A stretch of DNA of 64,000 nt from Rhodanobacteraceae bacterium (GCA_030123585.1 CP126120.1:496001-560000), one strand, 5' to 3'; numbered from the stretch's first letter, positions 38,632 through 47,758 are shown. A program made the numbers and translations. Notes: generated by a model from the sequence alone, not told the origin.

Positions 38632-38940
38632 ATGATGCGCGCCGTGTATGCAAGCTTCCGCGAGTTCTACCCGTTCTATCTCGACGAACACAGCGACCGC
38701 CGCTGCCGGCGCATGCATTTTCTCGGCTCGTGGCTGGTGATCGCGTCGGCGGTGATCGCGATCGCCACGCGCGATGCGTGGTGGCTGATCGCCGCGCCGC
38801 TGTGCGGCTACGGCTGCGCCTGGATCGGGCACTTCGCGTTCGAGAAGAACAGGCCAGCGACCTTCCGGCATCCGTTCTACAGCCTGATGGGCGATTGGGT
38901 GATGTTTGCGGACATCCTGCGCGGCAGGATCAAGCTCTGA
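38632..38940 (+). CDS. DUF962 (Mpo1-like) membrane protein
   Basis: Protein of 102 residues with the Mpo1/YGL010w family pattern: SFREFYPFYLDEHSDRRCRRMHFLGS, two hydrophobic segments, then CAWIGHFAFEKNRPATFRHPFYSLMGDW. The yeast homologue is a dioxygenase acting on 2-hydroxy fatty acids and uses His residues like those conserved here. The first ATG (38632) is only 11 bases after the upstream terminator, so its promoter location is unclear. Confidence 0.85.
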   Translation: MMRAVYASFREFYPFYLDEHSDRRCRRMHFLGSWLVIASAVIAIATRDAWWLIAAPLCGYGCAWIGHFAFEKNRPATFRHPFYSLMGDWVMFADILRGRIKL

Positions 38941-39077
38941 GTGTTCAGCGCAGTGCGGCGCGGTGCCGCATGACTTTCGGCAGGTTCGACAGCCGGATGG
39001 CGACCGTCTAGGCTGGCAAGAATGCGAGTGCAACCATTCGCACTCGCTGCGCATTGACGACGAGGGAGGGTGCCGCG

Positions 39078-39836
39078 ATGCACGCACGCACGGGGATTTT
39101 CACGCTGTTGCTCGGCTTCGCGTTGTCCGCGCACGCGGTGACCGCGGATGATCTGATCGCAAAAAGCGTTGCCGCCCGCGGCGGCAGTGACAAGCTGGCC
39201 GCGATCCACACGCTCAAGTTGCAGGGCCAGATGATCTTCGGCGGCAACTTCAAGCTGACGTACACACAGTTGTTGAAGCGCCCCGGCAAGGTCCGCGAGG
39301 AAGCCAGCCTCCAGGGCCTGACGCAGGTGCAGGCCTGGGACGGCCACCAGGGGTGGAGCATCCAGCCGTTCGGCGGCCGCCGCGATCCCATCCCGATGTC
39401 GGCGGACGAGGCCAAGGCGCTGGCCGAGGAGGCGGATTTCGACGGCGCCCTCGTGGATGCCAAGGCCAAGGGCAACGTGGTGACCTATCTCGGCACCGAG
39501 GATGTCGACGGCACCAACGCCTACAAGCTGCAGGTAAAGCTGAAGGACGGCAATACGCTGGTGATCTATCTCGATCCCGACGCCTACCTTCCCATCCGGC
39601 AAATCGCGCAGCGCACGGTCAACGGCGCCGTGCAGGTGACGCAGACGGATTATGGCGACTACGAGCAGGTCGACGGCGTGTACTTCCCGTTTGCGATCAG
39701 CAGCGGGCCCAAGGGCGGCGCGCCCGACAACCGGATGCAGGTCAGCATCGTCAAGGCCGAGGCCAACGTACCGATCCAGGACGCGGTGTTCGCCTTCCCG
39801 ACCAAGGCTGCGATGAAACAGGGAGGCACGCCATGA
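39078..39836 (+). CDS. Exported LolA-like protein
   Basis: Periplasmic protein of 252 residues with a signal peptide (about 1-23) and an outer-membrane lipoprotein-sorting (LolA/LolB-like) beta fold: LIAKSVAARGGSDKLAAIHTLKLQGQ, KVREEASLQG, VIYLDPDAYLPIRQI and YFPFAISSG. Proteins of this kind are common beside secreted enzymes and may carry lipids or lipoproteins. Its stop overlaps the start of the beta-propeller gene (ATGA), so they are coupled. Confidence 0.82.
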   Translation: MHARTGIFTLLLGFALSAHAVTADDLIAKSVAARGGSDKLAAIHTLKLQGQMIFGGNFKLTYTQLLKRPGKVREEASLQGLTQVQAWDGHQGWSIQPFGGRRDPIPMSADEAKALAEEADFDGALVDAKAKGNVVTYLGTEDVDGTNAYKLQVKLKDGNTLVIYLDPDAYLPIRQIAQRTVNGAVQVTQTDYGDYEQVDGVYFPFAISSGPKGGAPDNRMQVSIVKAEANVPIQDAVFAFPTKAAMKQGGTP

Positions 39837-42800
39837 AAATCACGATTTCCGCCGTAACGGCTGCCGTGGTGGCGCTGACGGCGACCGCGGCGCCGGCCGC
39901 GACGGGCGGCGCCTGGACGCGTTACGACTCCGGGGCGATCTCGGGGCTGGGTGCGCGCAACATCGGATCGGCAGCCATGAGCGGGCGCGTGTCCGCCGTG
40001 ACCGCCGTGCGTGAAAAGAACGGCAAGGTGACGATCTACGTGGGCGCGGCCAGCGGCGGCGTGTGGAAGTCCACCGACAACGGCACCACCTTCAAGCCGG
40101 TATTCGACAAGCAGCCGGTGCAATCCATCGGCGCGATCGCGATCGATCCCAACCACCATGACACGGTATGGGTCGGCACCGGCGAGTCGTGGATGCGCAA
40201 CTCGGTGTCCGTCGGCAACGGCGTGTACAAGACCGCCGACGGCGGCGAAACCTGGCAATACATGGGCCTGCCGAATTCCGAGCACGTCGCCAAGATCGCG
40301 ATCGATCCGCGCGACGGCAACACGGTGTACGCCTGCGTGCCGGGCAAGCTGTGGAGCGATTCGCCCGACCGCGGCCTGTACAAGACCACCGACGGCGGAC
40401 ACACGTGGTCGCTGGTGTTGAAGGGCGGCAATCTTTCCACCGGGTGTTCGGGCCTCAGCCTCGATCCCGGGAACCCGAACGTGCTGTTCGCGGCGATGTG
40501 GGATTTCCGCCGCAAGGGCTGGACGTTCCGTTCGGGCGGTGCGTCGCCGACCGCGAAGTCCGCGAGCGGCCTGTTCCGCTCCGCCGACGGCGGCAGGACG
40601 TGGAACGAGATCACGCCCGCCGCAAACAAGGGCTTCCCGGAGAAACCCTACGGCCGGATCGCCGTGACGATGGCGCCGTCGAATCCCGACATCGTGTATG
40701 CCTTCGTCGAATCGCCGCATTCGGCGCTGTTCCGTTCCGACGACGGCGGCAAGACCTGGTCGCGGCGCGACAACAGCCAGAACATGGTGTGGCGGCCGTT
40801 CTACTTCGCCAACCTGATCGTCGATCCCGTCAATCCCGATCGCGTGTTCAAGCCCGACCTCACGCTGATCCAGAGCACCGACGGCGGCCGCACGTTCAGC
40901 GAAGTCGGCGGCGGCGCGCACGGCGATTTCCACGACGTGTGGATCGATCCGACCGACCCGAAATACGTGATCGCCGGCGACGACGGCGGCCTGTGGTATT
41001 CGCACGACGGCGGCAACAAGTGGTGGAAGGCCGGCAACCTGCCGATCTCGCAGTTCTATCACGTGAGCGTGGACAACGACGATCCGTACCACGTGTACGG
41101 AGGGCTGCAGGACAACAGCGACTGGGTCGGCGATTCCGAATATCCGGGCGGCATCACCAACAGCCGCTGGGAAAACATGTTCGGCGGCGACGGCTTCTGG
41201 ATGTTCGCCGATCCGAGCGACAGGAATTACATCTATGCCGAGTCGCAGGGCGGTTTCCTCGCGCGCATCAACCGCCACACCCACCAGATGCAGATGATCC
41301 AGCCGCAGGCCGGTTACAAGGAGAAGCTGCGCTTCAACTGGAATACGCCGGTGGCGCTGTCGCCGCACGATCCGGACGCGCTCTACATCGGCGCGCAGTT
41401 CCTGTTTCACTCGACCGATCACGGCAAGACCTGGCAGCGCATTTCGCCCGATCTCACCACCAACAACCCCGAGGAGCAGAAGCAGGAGGAATCCGGCGGC
41501 GTGACCGTGGACAACTCCTATGCCGAAATGCACGACACCATCTACTCGATCAGCGAGTCGCCGAAGCAGGCCGGCCTGATCTGGGTGGGCACCGACGATG
41601 GAAACCTCCAGGTCACGCGCGACGGCGGAAAAACCTGGACCAACGTGATCGGCAACGTGCACGGCGTGCCGGCGCACGCGTGGGTGTCGTGGGTGCAGGC
41701 CAGTCCGTTCGAGGCCGGTACGGCCTACGTTGCCTTCGACCGCCACACCTTCGGCGACGAAAATCCGTACATCTACAGAACCACGGATTACGGCAAATCG
41801 TGGATCGCACTGGTCGCACCCGGAAACGACAAGGGCATCCGCGGCTTCGTCCACGTGATCAAGCCGGATGTCGTCGATCCGGACCTGCTGTTCGCCGGCA
41901 CCGAGTTCGGCCTGTGGATTTCGCCCGACGGCGGCGGCCACTGGGCGCAGTACAAGGGCGGCGACTTCCCGGACGTGCCGGTGCGCGACCTCGTGGTGCA
42001 GCCGCGTACCAGCGATCTGGTCGTGGCCACCCACGGCCGCGGCATCTGGATCATCGACGACATCACTCCGTTGCGTCACCTTGATCCCGCGACGCTCGAC
42101 ACCGACGTCGCGTTCCTGCCGACGCGTCCGGTGGTGCAGCGGATCGAGGCGTTCGGCGGCTGGCCGGAGGGCGATGCCTCGTTCAGCGGCCCGAATCCGC
42201 CGGACGGCGCGGTGATCACTTATTACCAGAAGAGCCGCCACCTGTTCGGCAAGTTGAAGCTCGAGATCCACGACAGCGACGGCAAATTGATCGATACGCT
42301 GCCGGGCAACGTGCGTCGAGGCATCGCGCGCGTGACCTGGAGCATGCACGTCGCGCCGCCGCGCGTACCGCCCGCCGCCGCGATTGCCGGCAATTCGGCG
42401 CAGGGCCCGCGCGTCGTGCCCGGCGTCTATACGGTCAAGCTGGTCAGCGGCGACAAGGTCTACGAGCAGAAACTGGACATCGGCCTCGACCCGCGCGATC
42501 CCTTCACGCTGGCCGAGCGCAAGGCGCAGTTCGCGGCGGCCATGAAGGTGAGCGAGCTGTTCGGCCGCATGACCGATCTCGACTACCGGATCGTGGCGGT
42601 GCGCGATGGCGCCCAGGCGCGCGCGGCACAAGCCGGGAACGATCCCGCGCTGCAAAAGCAATTGCACACCCTGGCCGACAAGGCCGACGCGATCCGCAAG
42701 CAGATCGTCGCGACCAAGGAAGGCGGCGCCATTACCGGCGAGGAGCGCGAACGCGAATACCTGGACGATGTCTACGGCGCGATCAACGGTTACGAGGGCG

Positions 42801-43033
42801 CGCCGACCGATTACCAGCTTCAGCGCGTGGACGCGATCGCGCGCGAGCTGGGCGACACGGCCAAGGATTTCGATGCGCTGCGCGCCAGGGAATTGAACGA
42901 AGCCAACGCCGTGCTGAAGGCGAAGGGCATGCAGGCAATCGAGGTGCCGGACAAAGCGCCCGCGGATGCGGGCGGCATGTCGGGCGGCGGCATGATGCAG
43001 CGGGATCGCGACGCCTTCTTCGAACGTGATTGA
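39833..43033 (+). CDS. Exported sortilin/BNR-repeat beta-propeller protein
   Basis: Secreted protein of 1066 residues. Signal peptide is about 1-24. It carries about eleven Asp-box or BNR motifs, for example KSTDNGTTF, KTADGGETW, RSADGGRTW, QSTDGGRTF, HSTDHGKTW and VTRDGGKTW, spread over residues 70-730, predicting one or two sortilin-type beta-propellers. A C-terminal helical part (about 860-1066) follows a beta-sandwich-like region and ends in a Gly/Met stretch (GGMSGGGMM). Such proteins bind peptides or glycans; no catalytic site is certain. It is translationally coupled to the LolA-like gene. Confidence 0.82.
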   Translation: MKITISAVTAAVVALTATAAPAATGGAWTRYDSGAISGLGARNIGSAAMSGRVSAVTAVREKNGKVTIYVGAASGGVWKSTDNGTTFKPVFDKQPVQSIGAIAIDPNHHDTVWVGTGESWMRNSVSVGNGVYKTADGGETWQYMGLPNSEHVAKIAIDPRDGNTVYACVPGKLWSDSPDRGLYKTTDGGHTWSLVLKGGNLSTGCSGLSLDPGNPNVLFAAMWDFRRKGWTFRSGGASPTAKSASGLFRSADGGRTWNEITPAANKGFPEKPYGRIAVTMAPSNPDIVYAFVESPHSALFRSDDGGKTWSRRDNSQNMVWRPFYFANLIVDPVNPDRVFKPDLTLIQSTDGGRTFSEVGGGAHGDFHDVWIDPTDPKYVIAGDDGGLWYSHDGGNKWWKAGNLPISQFYHVSVDNDDPYHVYGGLQDNSDWVGDSEYPGGITNSRWENMFGGDGFWMFADPSDRNYIYAESQGGFLARINRHTHQMQMIQPQAGYKEKLRFNWNTPVALSPHDPDALYIGAQFLFHSTDHGKTWQRISPDLTTNNPEEQKQEESGGVTVDNSYAEMHDTIYSISESPKQAGLIWVGTDDGNLQVTRDGGKTWTNVIGNVHGVPAHAWVSWVQASPFEAGTAYVAFDRHTFGDENPYIYRTTDYGKSWIALVAPGNDKGIRGFVHVIKPDVVDPDLLFAGTEFGLWISPDGGGHWAQYKGGDFPDVPVRDLVVQPRTSDLVVATHGRGIWIIDDITPLRHLDPATLDTDVAFLPTRPVVQRIEAFGGWPEGDASFSGPNPPDGAVITYYQKSRHLFGKLKLEIHDSDGKLIDTLPGNVRRGIARVTWSMHVAPPRVPPAAAIAGNSAQGPRVVPGVYTVKLVSGDKVYEQKLDIGLDPRDPFTLAERKAQFAAAMKVSELFGRMTDLDYRIVAVRDGAQARAAQAGNDPALQKQLHTLADKADAIRKQIVATKEGGAITGEEREREYLDDVYGAINGYEGAPTDYQLQRVDAIARELGDTAKDFDALRARELNEANAVLKAKGMQAIEVPDKAPADAGGMSGGGMMQRDRDAFFERD

Positions 43034-43050
43034 CGCGCGGGCGAAACCGT

Positions 43051-43090
43051 CTGCATGAAACGGGCGCGGCGCCGCGCCCGTTTGATGCAG
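43051..43090. terminator. Near-perfect 40-base palindrome, likely bidirectional terminator
   Basis: CTGCAT-G-AAACGGGCGCGGC is mirrored by GCCGCGCCCGTTT-G-ATGCAG; only the G-G pair is unmatched. The core of 26 bases (43058-43083) is fully self-complementary. It lies between the beta-propeller gene end and tcdA. The T-run is short, so factor-independent termination may be weak. Confidence 0.6.
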
Positions 43091-43127
43091 GTACGTCCCG
43101 CACGCCGCGCCCACGTATCATTTGCGG

Positions 43128-43904
43128 ATGATCGACGCGAGATTCGCCGGCATCGAACGACTGTACGGCGCCGGCAGCGTGGCGCGGCTGGCGCGTGCGC
43201 GCGTGGCCGTGATCGGACTGGGCGGTGTCGGGTCGTGGGTGGCGGAGGCGCTGACCCGCAGTGGTGTGGGCGGGCTCACGTTGATCGACGCCGACGAAGT
43301 GTGCGTGTCCAACACCAATCGCCAGTTGCACACGCTGGAGCACACGCTGGGCCGCAGCAAGGTCGGCGTGATGGCCGAGCGGTTGCGCGACGTCAATCCG
43401 GCGGTAGAAGTGCAACCCATCGAACGTTTCGTGACGCCCGCGACGCTCGCCGAATTGCTCGACCAGGGCTTCGACCTGGTGCTGGACGCCTGCGATGCCT
43501 TCCGCGTGAAGGTGGAGATGACCGCGTGGTGCCGGCGCCGCAAGCTGCCGTTGGTCGTGTGCGGCTCGGCCGGCGGGCGCACCGATCCCACCATGGTCCG
43601 CGTGCGCGATCTCTCGCGCACCGAACACGATGCGTTGCTCAGCCTGATGCGGCGCAAGCTGCGCCAGGAGTTCGGCTTTCCTTCCAATCCCGATCGCTAT
43701 TTCGGCGTGCCCGCGGTGTACTCGCTGCAGAACGTGCGCTATCCGCAGGCCGATGGCAGCGTGTGCGGCACGCGGCCTGCCGGGGACGATGCGCTGCGGC
43801 TGGGTTGCGAAGGCGGGCTCGGCGCCGCGACCCACGTCACCGCCGCGTTCGGGATGGCGGCCGTCGGGCGCGCGCTGGAAATGTTGTTGAAACCGCAGGC
43901 CTGA
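43128..43904 (+). CDS. tcdA: tRNA threonylcarbamoyladenosine dehydratase TcdA (CsdL)
   Basis: E1-like ATP-dependent enzyme that cyclises t6A37 of tRNAs to ct6A. The 258-residue protein has the ThiF fold: RFAGIERLYG, nucleotide-binding VIGLGGVGSWVAEALTRSGVG, TLIDADEVCVSNTNRQ, LDACDAF and the CEGGLGAATHVTAAFGM segment. It begins at the ATG at 43128. It is convergent with the TatD-family gene, only 8 bases away. Confidence 0.93.
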   Translation: MIDARFAGIERLYGAGSVARLARARVAVIGLGGVGSWVAEALTRSGVGGLTLIDADEVCVSNTNRQLHTLEHTLGRSKVGVMAERLRDVNPAVEVQPIERFVTPATLAELLDQGFDLVLDACDAFRVKVEMTAWCRRRKLPLVVCGSAGGRTDPTMVRVRDLSRTEHDALLSLMRRKLRQEFGFPSNPDRYFGVPAVYSLQNVRYPQADGSVCGTRPAGDDALRLGCEGGLGAATHVTAAFGMAAVGRALEMLLKPQA

Positions 43905-43912
43905 CGCCGCGC

Positions 43913-44710
43913 TCAAGCCGATCGCAGGAACAGCCGCCGCGCGTTGGCCGTCGTGGCCTGCGCGAGTTCCCGCGGGTCAATCCCGCGCAACGCGGCGACG
44001 CAGCGCAGCACCTCGACCAGGAATGCCGGTTCGTTGCGCTGGCCGCGATGGCGTTCGTCGGGCTGGTCCGGCGCGTCGGTTTCCAGCAACAGTTGCGTGA
44101 GCGGCAGGTCCGCGACGATGCGGCGCAGGCGCCTCGCGCGCGCGTAGGTGACGGGGCCGCCGATGCCGACGCAGAAACCGAGCTTGTGCAGTTCGAGCGC
44201 CTGTTCGGCGCTGCCGGAAAAACTGTGCACCACGCCGCGCAGTGGCTTGCCGAAGCGGCGCAGCGCCAGGATCACCTCCTCGAACGCACGGCGTGCATGC
44301 AGCACCAGCGGCAGGTCGAATTGGTGCGCGAGTTCGAAATGGCCGTGCAGCAGACGCCACTGGCGAGCGCGGTCCAATCCGGGTTCGAAGTGATCGAGCC
44401 CGCACTCGCCCACGGCGGCGGCGGAGTGCGTTCGCAGCCAGTCCTCCAGCAACGCGAGGTCGCCGTCGTCGTGTTGCACGAGGCAACACGGATGCAATCC
44501 GTACGCGGGGTACAGGCCGGATTCGGCTTCGCACAAGGCGTGCAGCTTCGGCCAGGACGCGGCGGTCACCGCGGGCACCAGCACTTCCGCGACGCCCGCT
44601 GCGCGTGCATCATGCAGTACGCGCGTGCGATCGGCATCGAATTCCGGCGCGTCGAGGTGCGCGTGGCTGTCGAACAGGCGGATCGCGTTGGGCGGGCGGG
44701 TTTCGATCAC
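43913..44710 (-). CDS. TatD-family metal-dependent hydrolase
   Basis: TIM-barrel hydrolase of 265 residues starting at a GTG. Metal-binding and family motifs are present: FDSHAHLDAPEF, GLHPCC, VGECGLDHF, LPLVLHARRAFEEV, GVVHSFSG and LLLETDAPDQPD. E. coli homologues TatD, YcfH and YjjV act as DNases or tRNA/D-tyrosyl-related hydrolases, and the exact subgroup cannot be set here. The reverse-strand gene has no obvious operon partner. Confidence 0.9.
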   Translation of the reverse strand: MIETRPPNAIRLFDSHAHLDAPEFDADRTRVLHDARAAGVAEVLVPAVTAASWPKLHALCEAESGLYPAYGLHPCCLVQHDDGDLALLEDWLRTHSAAAVGECGLDHFEPGLDRARQWRLLHGHFELAHQFDLPLVLHARRAFEEVILALRRFGKPLRGVVHSFSGSAEQALELHKLGFCVGIGGPVTYARARRLRRIVADLPLTQLLLETDAPDQPDERHRGQRNEPAFLVEVLRCVAALRGIDPRELAQATTANARRLFLRSA

Positions 44711-44821
44711 GGAAAATCGCTGGAACGGGACATGAACCGGATGTCATCCGTTGACGTCGCGTTCATTGTCGAGTTGCTTGAATCGTAATGCCATCAGGGC
44801 CATTGGGGCCGGGAGACGACG

Positions 44822-45538
44822 ATGAATCGCGAATCGGGGTTGAATCACACGTTGCTGGTATCGACTGCGCTGGTCGCAGCCATCGCACTGGCTGGTTGCG
44901 GCAAGGGCAATCCGCAGGCACAGACCACGCCTGCCAATCTGACCATGGCAACCTCGGCGGCGACGGCGGCCTTGCCGCCGGCCGGTGAGCCGGGCGCCAA
45001 TGGCGCGCAGGCGCCGGGTGCAGCGCCGCAAGGCGCACCGGTCGCGGATGCGCAACCGCAGTTCGCGCAGGTGGTCGCGGTGCAGCCGATCACCGAGTCC
45101 GCGACCACCAGCAAGCCGCGCCAGGTTTGCCGTGACGAGCAGGTTGCCGTTCCCGAAACCTACAAGGACAAGAACCAGATCGGCGGCGCCGTGGTGGGCG
45201 GTCTGGCCGGCGCGCTGGCAGGTCACATGGTGGGAGGCGGCAAGGGCAAGACGCTCGCCACCGTCGCCGGCGCCGCGGGCGGTGCCTTCGCGGGCCACGA
45301 GATCCAGAAGAAGCACCAGGAAAACAACGCCACGCGGATGGAGACCCAAAACGTCTGCCATACGGTCACCGACAAGACCACGTCCACCCGGACCGTCGGT
45401 TATGACGTGACCTATACCTTGAATGGCCAGGCAGGACACATCCGCATGGACCACAACCCGGGCGTCGGTACGGGCCTGCCGGTGCAGAACGGCGTGGTGG
45501 TCGCGAACGGCAAGCAGGGCGGCAGCTATTACCACTGA
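44822..45538 (+). CDS. Lipoprotein with glycine-zipper 2TM domain
   Basis: Lipoprotein of 238 residues. The lipobox LAGC gives Cys27 as the lipidated residue. An Ala/Pro/Gln-rich linker (about 30-95) leads to a glycine-zipper region (IGGAVVGGLAGALAGHMVGGG, then LATVAGAAGGAFAGHEI) of the 17-kDa antigen/SlyB type, and a C-terminal beta-like part (VCHTVTDKTTSTRTVGYDVTY). It may sit at the outer membrane. It is followed by a second gene of the same domain type 37 bases downstream. Confidence 0.83.
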   Translation: MNRESGLNHTLLVSTALVAAIALAGCGKGNPQAQTTPANLTMATSAATAALPPAGEPGANGAQAPGAAPQGAPVADAQPQFAQVVAVQPITESATTSKPRQVCRDEQVAVPETYKDKNQIGGAVVGGLAGALAGHMVGGGKGKTLATVAGAAGGAFAGHEIQKKHQENNATRMETQNVCHTVTDKTTSTRTVGYDVTYTLNGQAGHIRMDHNPGVGTGLPVQNGVVVANGKQGGSYYH

Positions 45539-45575
45539 TTCCATCGAGGTCCGCGCACGGAAAAGGAGTCGAGTG

Positions 45576-46094
45576 ATGTCGAAACAATCGCGGTTCGGAA
45601 ATCGGGTGTCCTGGCGTTCGCTGACGATGCTGGCGTGCGTGGCCGTCGCCGGCCTGCTCGCGGGTTGTGAGCCGGCCTACAACACGCGTCCGGGGCCGTA
45701 TGGCTACAACTCGCCGCCGCCGCCCGGTTACTACCAGGGCGGCAGGCAGTGCTATCAGGGTTGCGGCTACGTGCGCGACATCCGCGAAGTCCAGTTGGGC
45801 GGCAACAGCAACGGCGCCGCGGTCGGCACCGTGATCGGCGCGGTGGTCGGCGGCCTGCTCGGTCACCAGGTCGGCAAGGGCAATGGCAAGACCGCGGCGA
45901 CGGTCGCGGGTGCGGTCGGCGGTGGTTTCGCCGGCCACGCCATCGGCGAGCGCAGCGGCCAGGGCGATTACGGCTGGCAGGTCGTGGTGCAGCTCCAGGA
46001 CGGCCAGTACGCCACCGTCACCCAGCGCAATCCTCCGCAGGTGCAGGTCGGCGACTACGTGATGATCAGGGGCGATCAGGTGTATCGGTATTGA
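45576..46094 (+). CDS. Second lipoprotein with glycine-zipper 2TM domain
   Basis: Lipoprotein of 172 residues with lipobox LLAGC (Cys31). A Tyr/Pro/Gly-rich segment (PGPYGYNSPPPPGYYQGG) precedes the glycine zipper (VGTVIGAVVGGLLGHQVGKG, then AATVAGAVGGGFAGHAIG) and a short beta region to the end (VQLQDGQYATVTQRNPPQVQVGDYVMI). It shares the zipper with the preceding gene and probably arose by duplication. ATG at 45576 with AAAAGGAG upstream. A terminator follows at 46120. Confidence 0.83.
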   Translation: MSKQSRFGNRVSWRSLTMLACVAVAGLLAGCEPAYNTRPGPYGYNSPPPPGYYQGGRQCYQGCGYVRDIREVQLGGNSNGAAVGTVIGAVVGGLLGHQVGKGNGKTAATVAGAVGGGFAGHAIGERSGQGDYGWQVVVQLQDGQYATVTQRNPPQVQVGDYVMIRGDQVYRY

Positions 46095-46119
46095 GATCGG
46101 CCGGACGCCCCGCGGAAAC

Positions 46120-46147
46120 GAAAAGCCCTCCGGTCGGAGGGCTTTTC
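46120..46147. terminator. Bidirectional rho-independent terminator
   Basis: GAAAAGCCCTCCG (46120-46132) pairs with CGGAGGGCTTTTC (46135-46147). It separates the second glycine-zipper lipoprotein from the convergent SleB-type gene and carries an A-run and a T-run. Confidence 0.9.
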
Positions 46148-46171
46148 GCATGCGGCGCGGGAAAAACGGGA

Positions 46172-46603
46172 TCAATCGACCGCGTAGAACTCGTGGTCGC
46201 CGATCGTGGCGATCGGGTTCTTGGCCCAGGTGGCGGTCGAACCCAGCCGGATGAAGTGGTTGGCGCCGGGCACCACCAGCTTGCGGCGCGAGGCCGGTTC
46301 GTTCCAGATCTCGATGGCCTGCCCGGCGATTTGCCACGCCTTGTTCCATGCCGCCTGGTTGTCGATCTTGAAGCTTTTGGGCGTCGTGGTCAGCGCGAAC
46401 TGGCGCGGCGCGGTGACCACGTCGCAGATGGTGTCGCCGTAGCGGCCCATGTCCATGCGGTCCAGGGCGACTTCGGCCACGGCCAACTGGCCGCGGGTGG
46501 GTTGGCTGCGTGCCTCCATGTACACGGTGGCCGCCAGACAGGTTTGGTCGGCGACCGGCCGCGGCAGCAGCGCAATCATGCCGAGCAACAGGCCCAAGGT
46601 CAT
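46172..46603 (-). CDS. SleB-type cell wall hydrolase
   Basis: Protein of 143 residues with the Hydrolase_2/SleB fold, a lytic transglycosylase-like domain acting on peptidoglycan. The core is CLAATVYMEARSQPTRGQLAVAEVALDRM (the Glu of YMEAR is the likely catalytic acid), then ANHFIRLGS and a closing GDHEFYAVD. The N-terminus (MTLGLLLGMIALLPRPVAD) is a short signal or anchor. The ATG at 46603 has an AGGAGAA ribosome site. In Gram-negative bacteria such proteins act in wall remodelling. Confidence 0.85.
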   Translation of the reverse strand: MTLGLLLGMIALLPRPVADQTCLAATVYMEARSQPTRGQLAVAEVALDRMDMGRYGDTICDVVTAPRQFALTTTPKSFKIDNQAAWNKAWQIAGQAIEIWNEPASRRKLVVPGANHFIRLGSTATWAKNPIATIGDHEFYAVD

Positions 46604-46948
46604 CGGGTCGTTCTCCTGTGATGTCCACATGCCGGGTCAGGCCGGCACCTGGTTTGGAACACGGCGGGCCAAGGGACCTGCGCCGCGATGGATGGATTTA
46701 TTGGCCCGGACCCGGAAGCGGACGCCGGCAAAGGGCCGGGGCTGGCAGGTACCGTACTGCGCCAACACGTTGTCGCGGCCGGCTTGTCGCCGTCAGTGCG
46801 CGCGGTGCGGATCCTCCGGACCATGCGCAGGCCGGGTGGTTACTGTGACCCGGGTCGCGAAGCTGCGCGAAGGTTAGGGGCGGCTCGGTATCCGTGCAAG
46901 TGCCGAGTCGTAAAAATTTCGTTGGAAATTGCTTCCGTTTAGGCGAGG
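46604..46948. other. 345-base intergenic region
   Basis: Between two reverse-strand genes. The GC-rich part (46604-46900) shows no convincing gene; a forward frame of 84 codons (46688-46942) lacks a ribosome site and family resemblance. The last 50 bases (CGTAAAAATTTCG..., continuing into the end of ygfZ) are markedly AT-rich. Confidence 0.5.
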
Positions 46949-47758
46949 TTACGCATCAAACATCGAAATGACTGAATAAATACATTCTAATATATTGATT
47001 CGCATTGGCGTGCCGATGGGCACCACGACCAAGGCTTGGGCGCCTTCCTGACCGTTCACCGCGTCCAGCACCCATGCCTTAGGTGCACCGGCGCCGCCCT
47101 GCACGGATCCGGGCGGCAGGGGCTTGGGTCCGTGTATGTGGCACAAGCGGAATTTGTGTCCCCCGCGGTAGTGCAGGCGTGCCGCGATTTCCTGCCCCGG
47201 ATAGCAGCCCTTGGCGAAGGCCACCGCGCCCAGATGTTCCAGGCCCAGTGCCGGCGGCAGGAACCCGGGTTCGCCGTCGGCAGGCAGGCAGGGCCAACCC
47301 TGGCGGATGTCCTGCAAGCGCCACTCGGTTGGCGCAGCCGGGTCGATGGCCGCCGTGACGGGGGACAGGTGCAGGCTGCGGGCGCCGTAGCCCAGCATGA
47401 TCGCGCCGTCCGCGTCGATGCTCACGGTGCCGTCCGGGGTCGCTTCGCCCGCGAATGCGGTGAAGCCCGCCACCGCCAATGTCACGCGCATCCGGAACAC
47501 GAAGCGCGCCAGTCCGGCGCAAATGGCTTCGGCGTCGCCGCCGCGCAGCACGGCCAGCAATCTTCCGTCGCCGACGTCGGCGAGGTGCATCAGCGCGCGC
47601 ACGCGGCCCTGCGCGGTGAGCCACGCGTTCCATTGCCAATGTCCAGGCGTCAGCGCGTCCACGTCGCCCGAGAATTGCGCCTGCGCGAAGCGGCGCGCAT
47701 CGGCGCCTGCGATCACGATGCATGTGACTTGGCCGATGGCGCGCGGGATTGAGGTCAT
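46949..47758 (-). CDS. ygfZ: YgfZ/GcvT-family folate-binding protein
   Basis: Iron-sulphur cluster assembly or repair factor of 269 residues related to the T protein of glycine cleavage. The signature is KGCYPGQEIAARLHYRGGHK, containing the functional Cys. Other parts are FSGDVDALTPGHWQWNAWLTAQGRVRAL and WRLQDIRQGWPCLP. The last roughly 20 residues (MRINILECIYSVISMFDA) come from strongly AT-rich DNA unlike the rest of the gene, suggesting that the original 3' end was replaced or has drifted into non-coding sequence. The ATG at 47758 gives MTSIPRAIGQ. Confidence 0.88.
   Translation of the reverse strand: MTSIPRAIGQVTCIVIAGADARRFAQAQFSGDVDALTPGHWQWNAWLTAQGRVRALMHLADVGDGRLLAVLRGGDAEAICAGLARFVFRMRVTLAVAGFTAFAGEATPDGTVSIDADGAIMLGYGARSLHLSPVTAAIDPAAPTEWRLQDIRQGWPCLPADGEPGFLPPALGLEHLGAVAFAKGCYPGQEIAARLHYRGGHKFRLCHIHGPKPLPPGSVQGGAGAPKAWVLDAVNGQEGAQALVVVPIGTPMRINILECIYSVISMFDA

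Noticed and set aside
39659..43114. Reverse-strand open frame of 1151 codons
   Set aside because: Shadow of the beta-propeller gene, which has a signal peptide and regular Asp-box repeats in the forward frame.
46688..46942. Forward frame of 84 codons in the 345-base gap
   Set aside because: No ribosome site, no family resemblance and biased composition; treated as chance.
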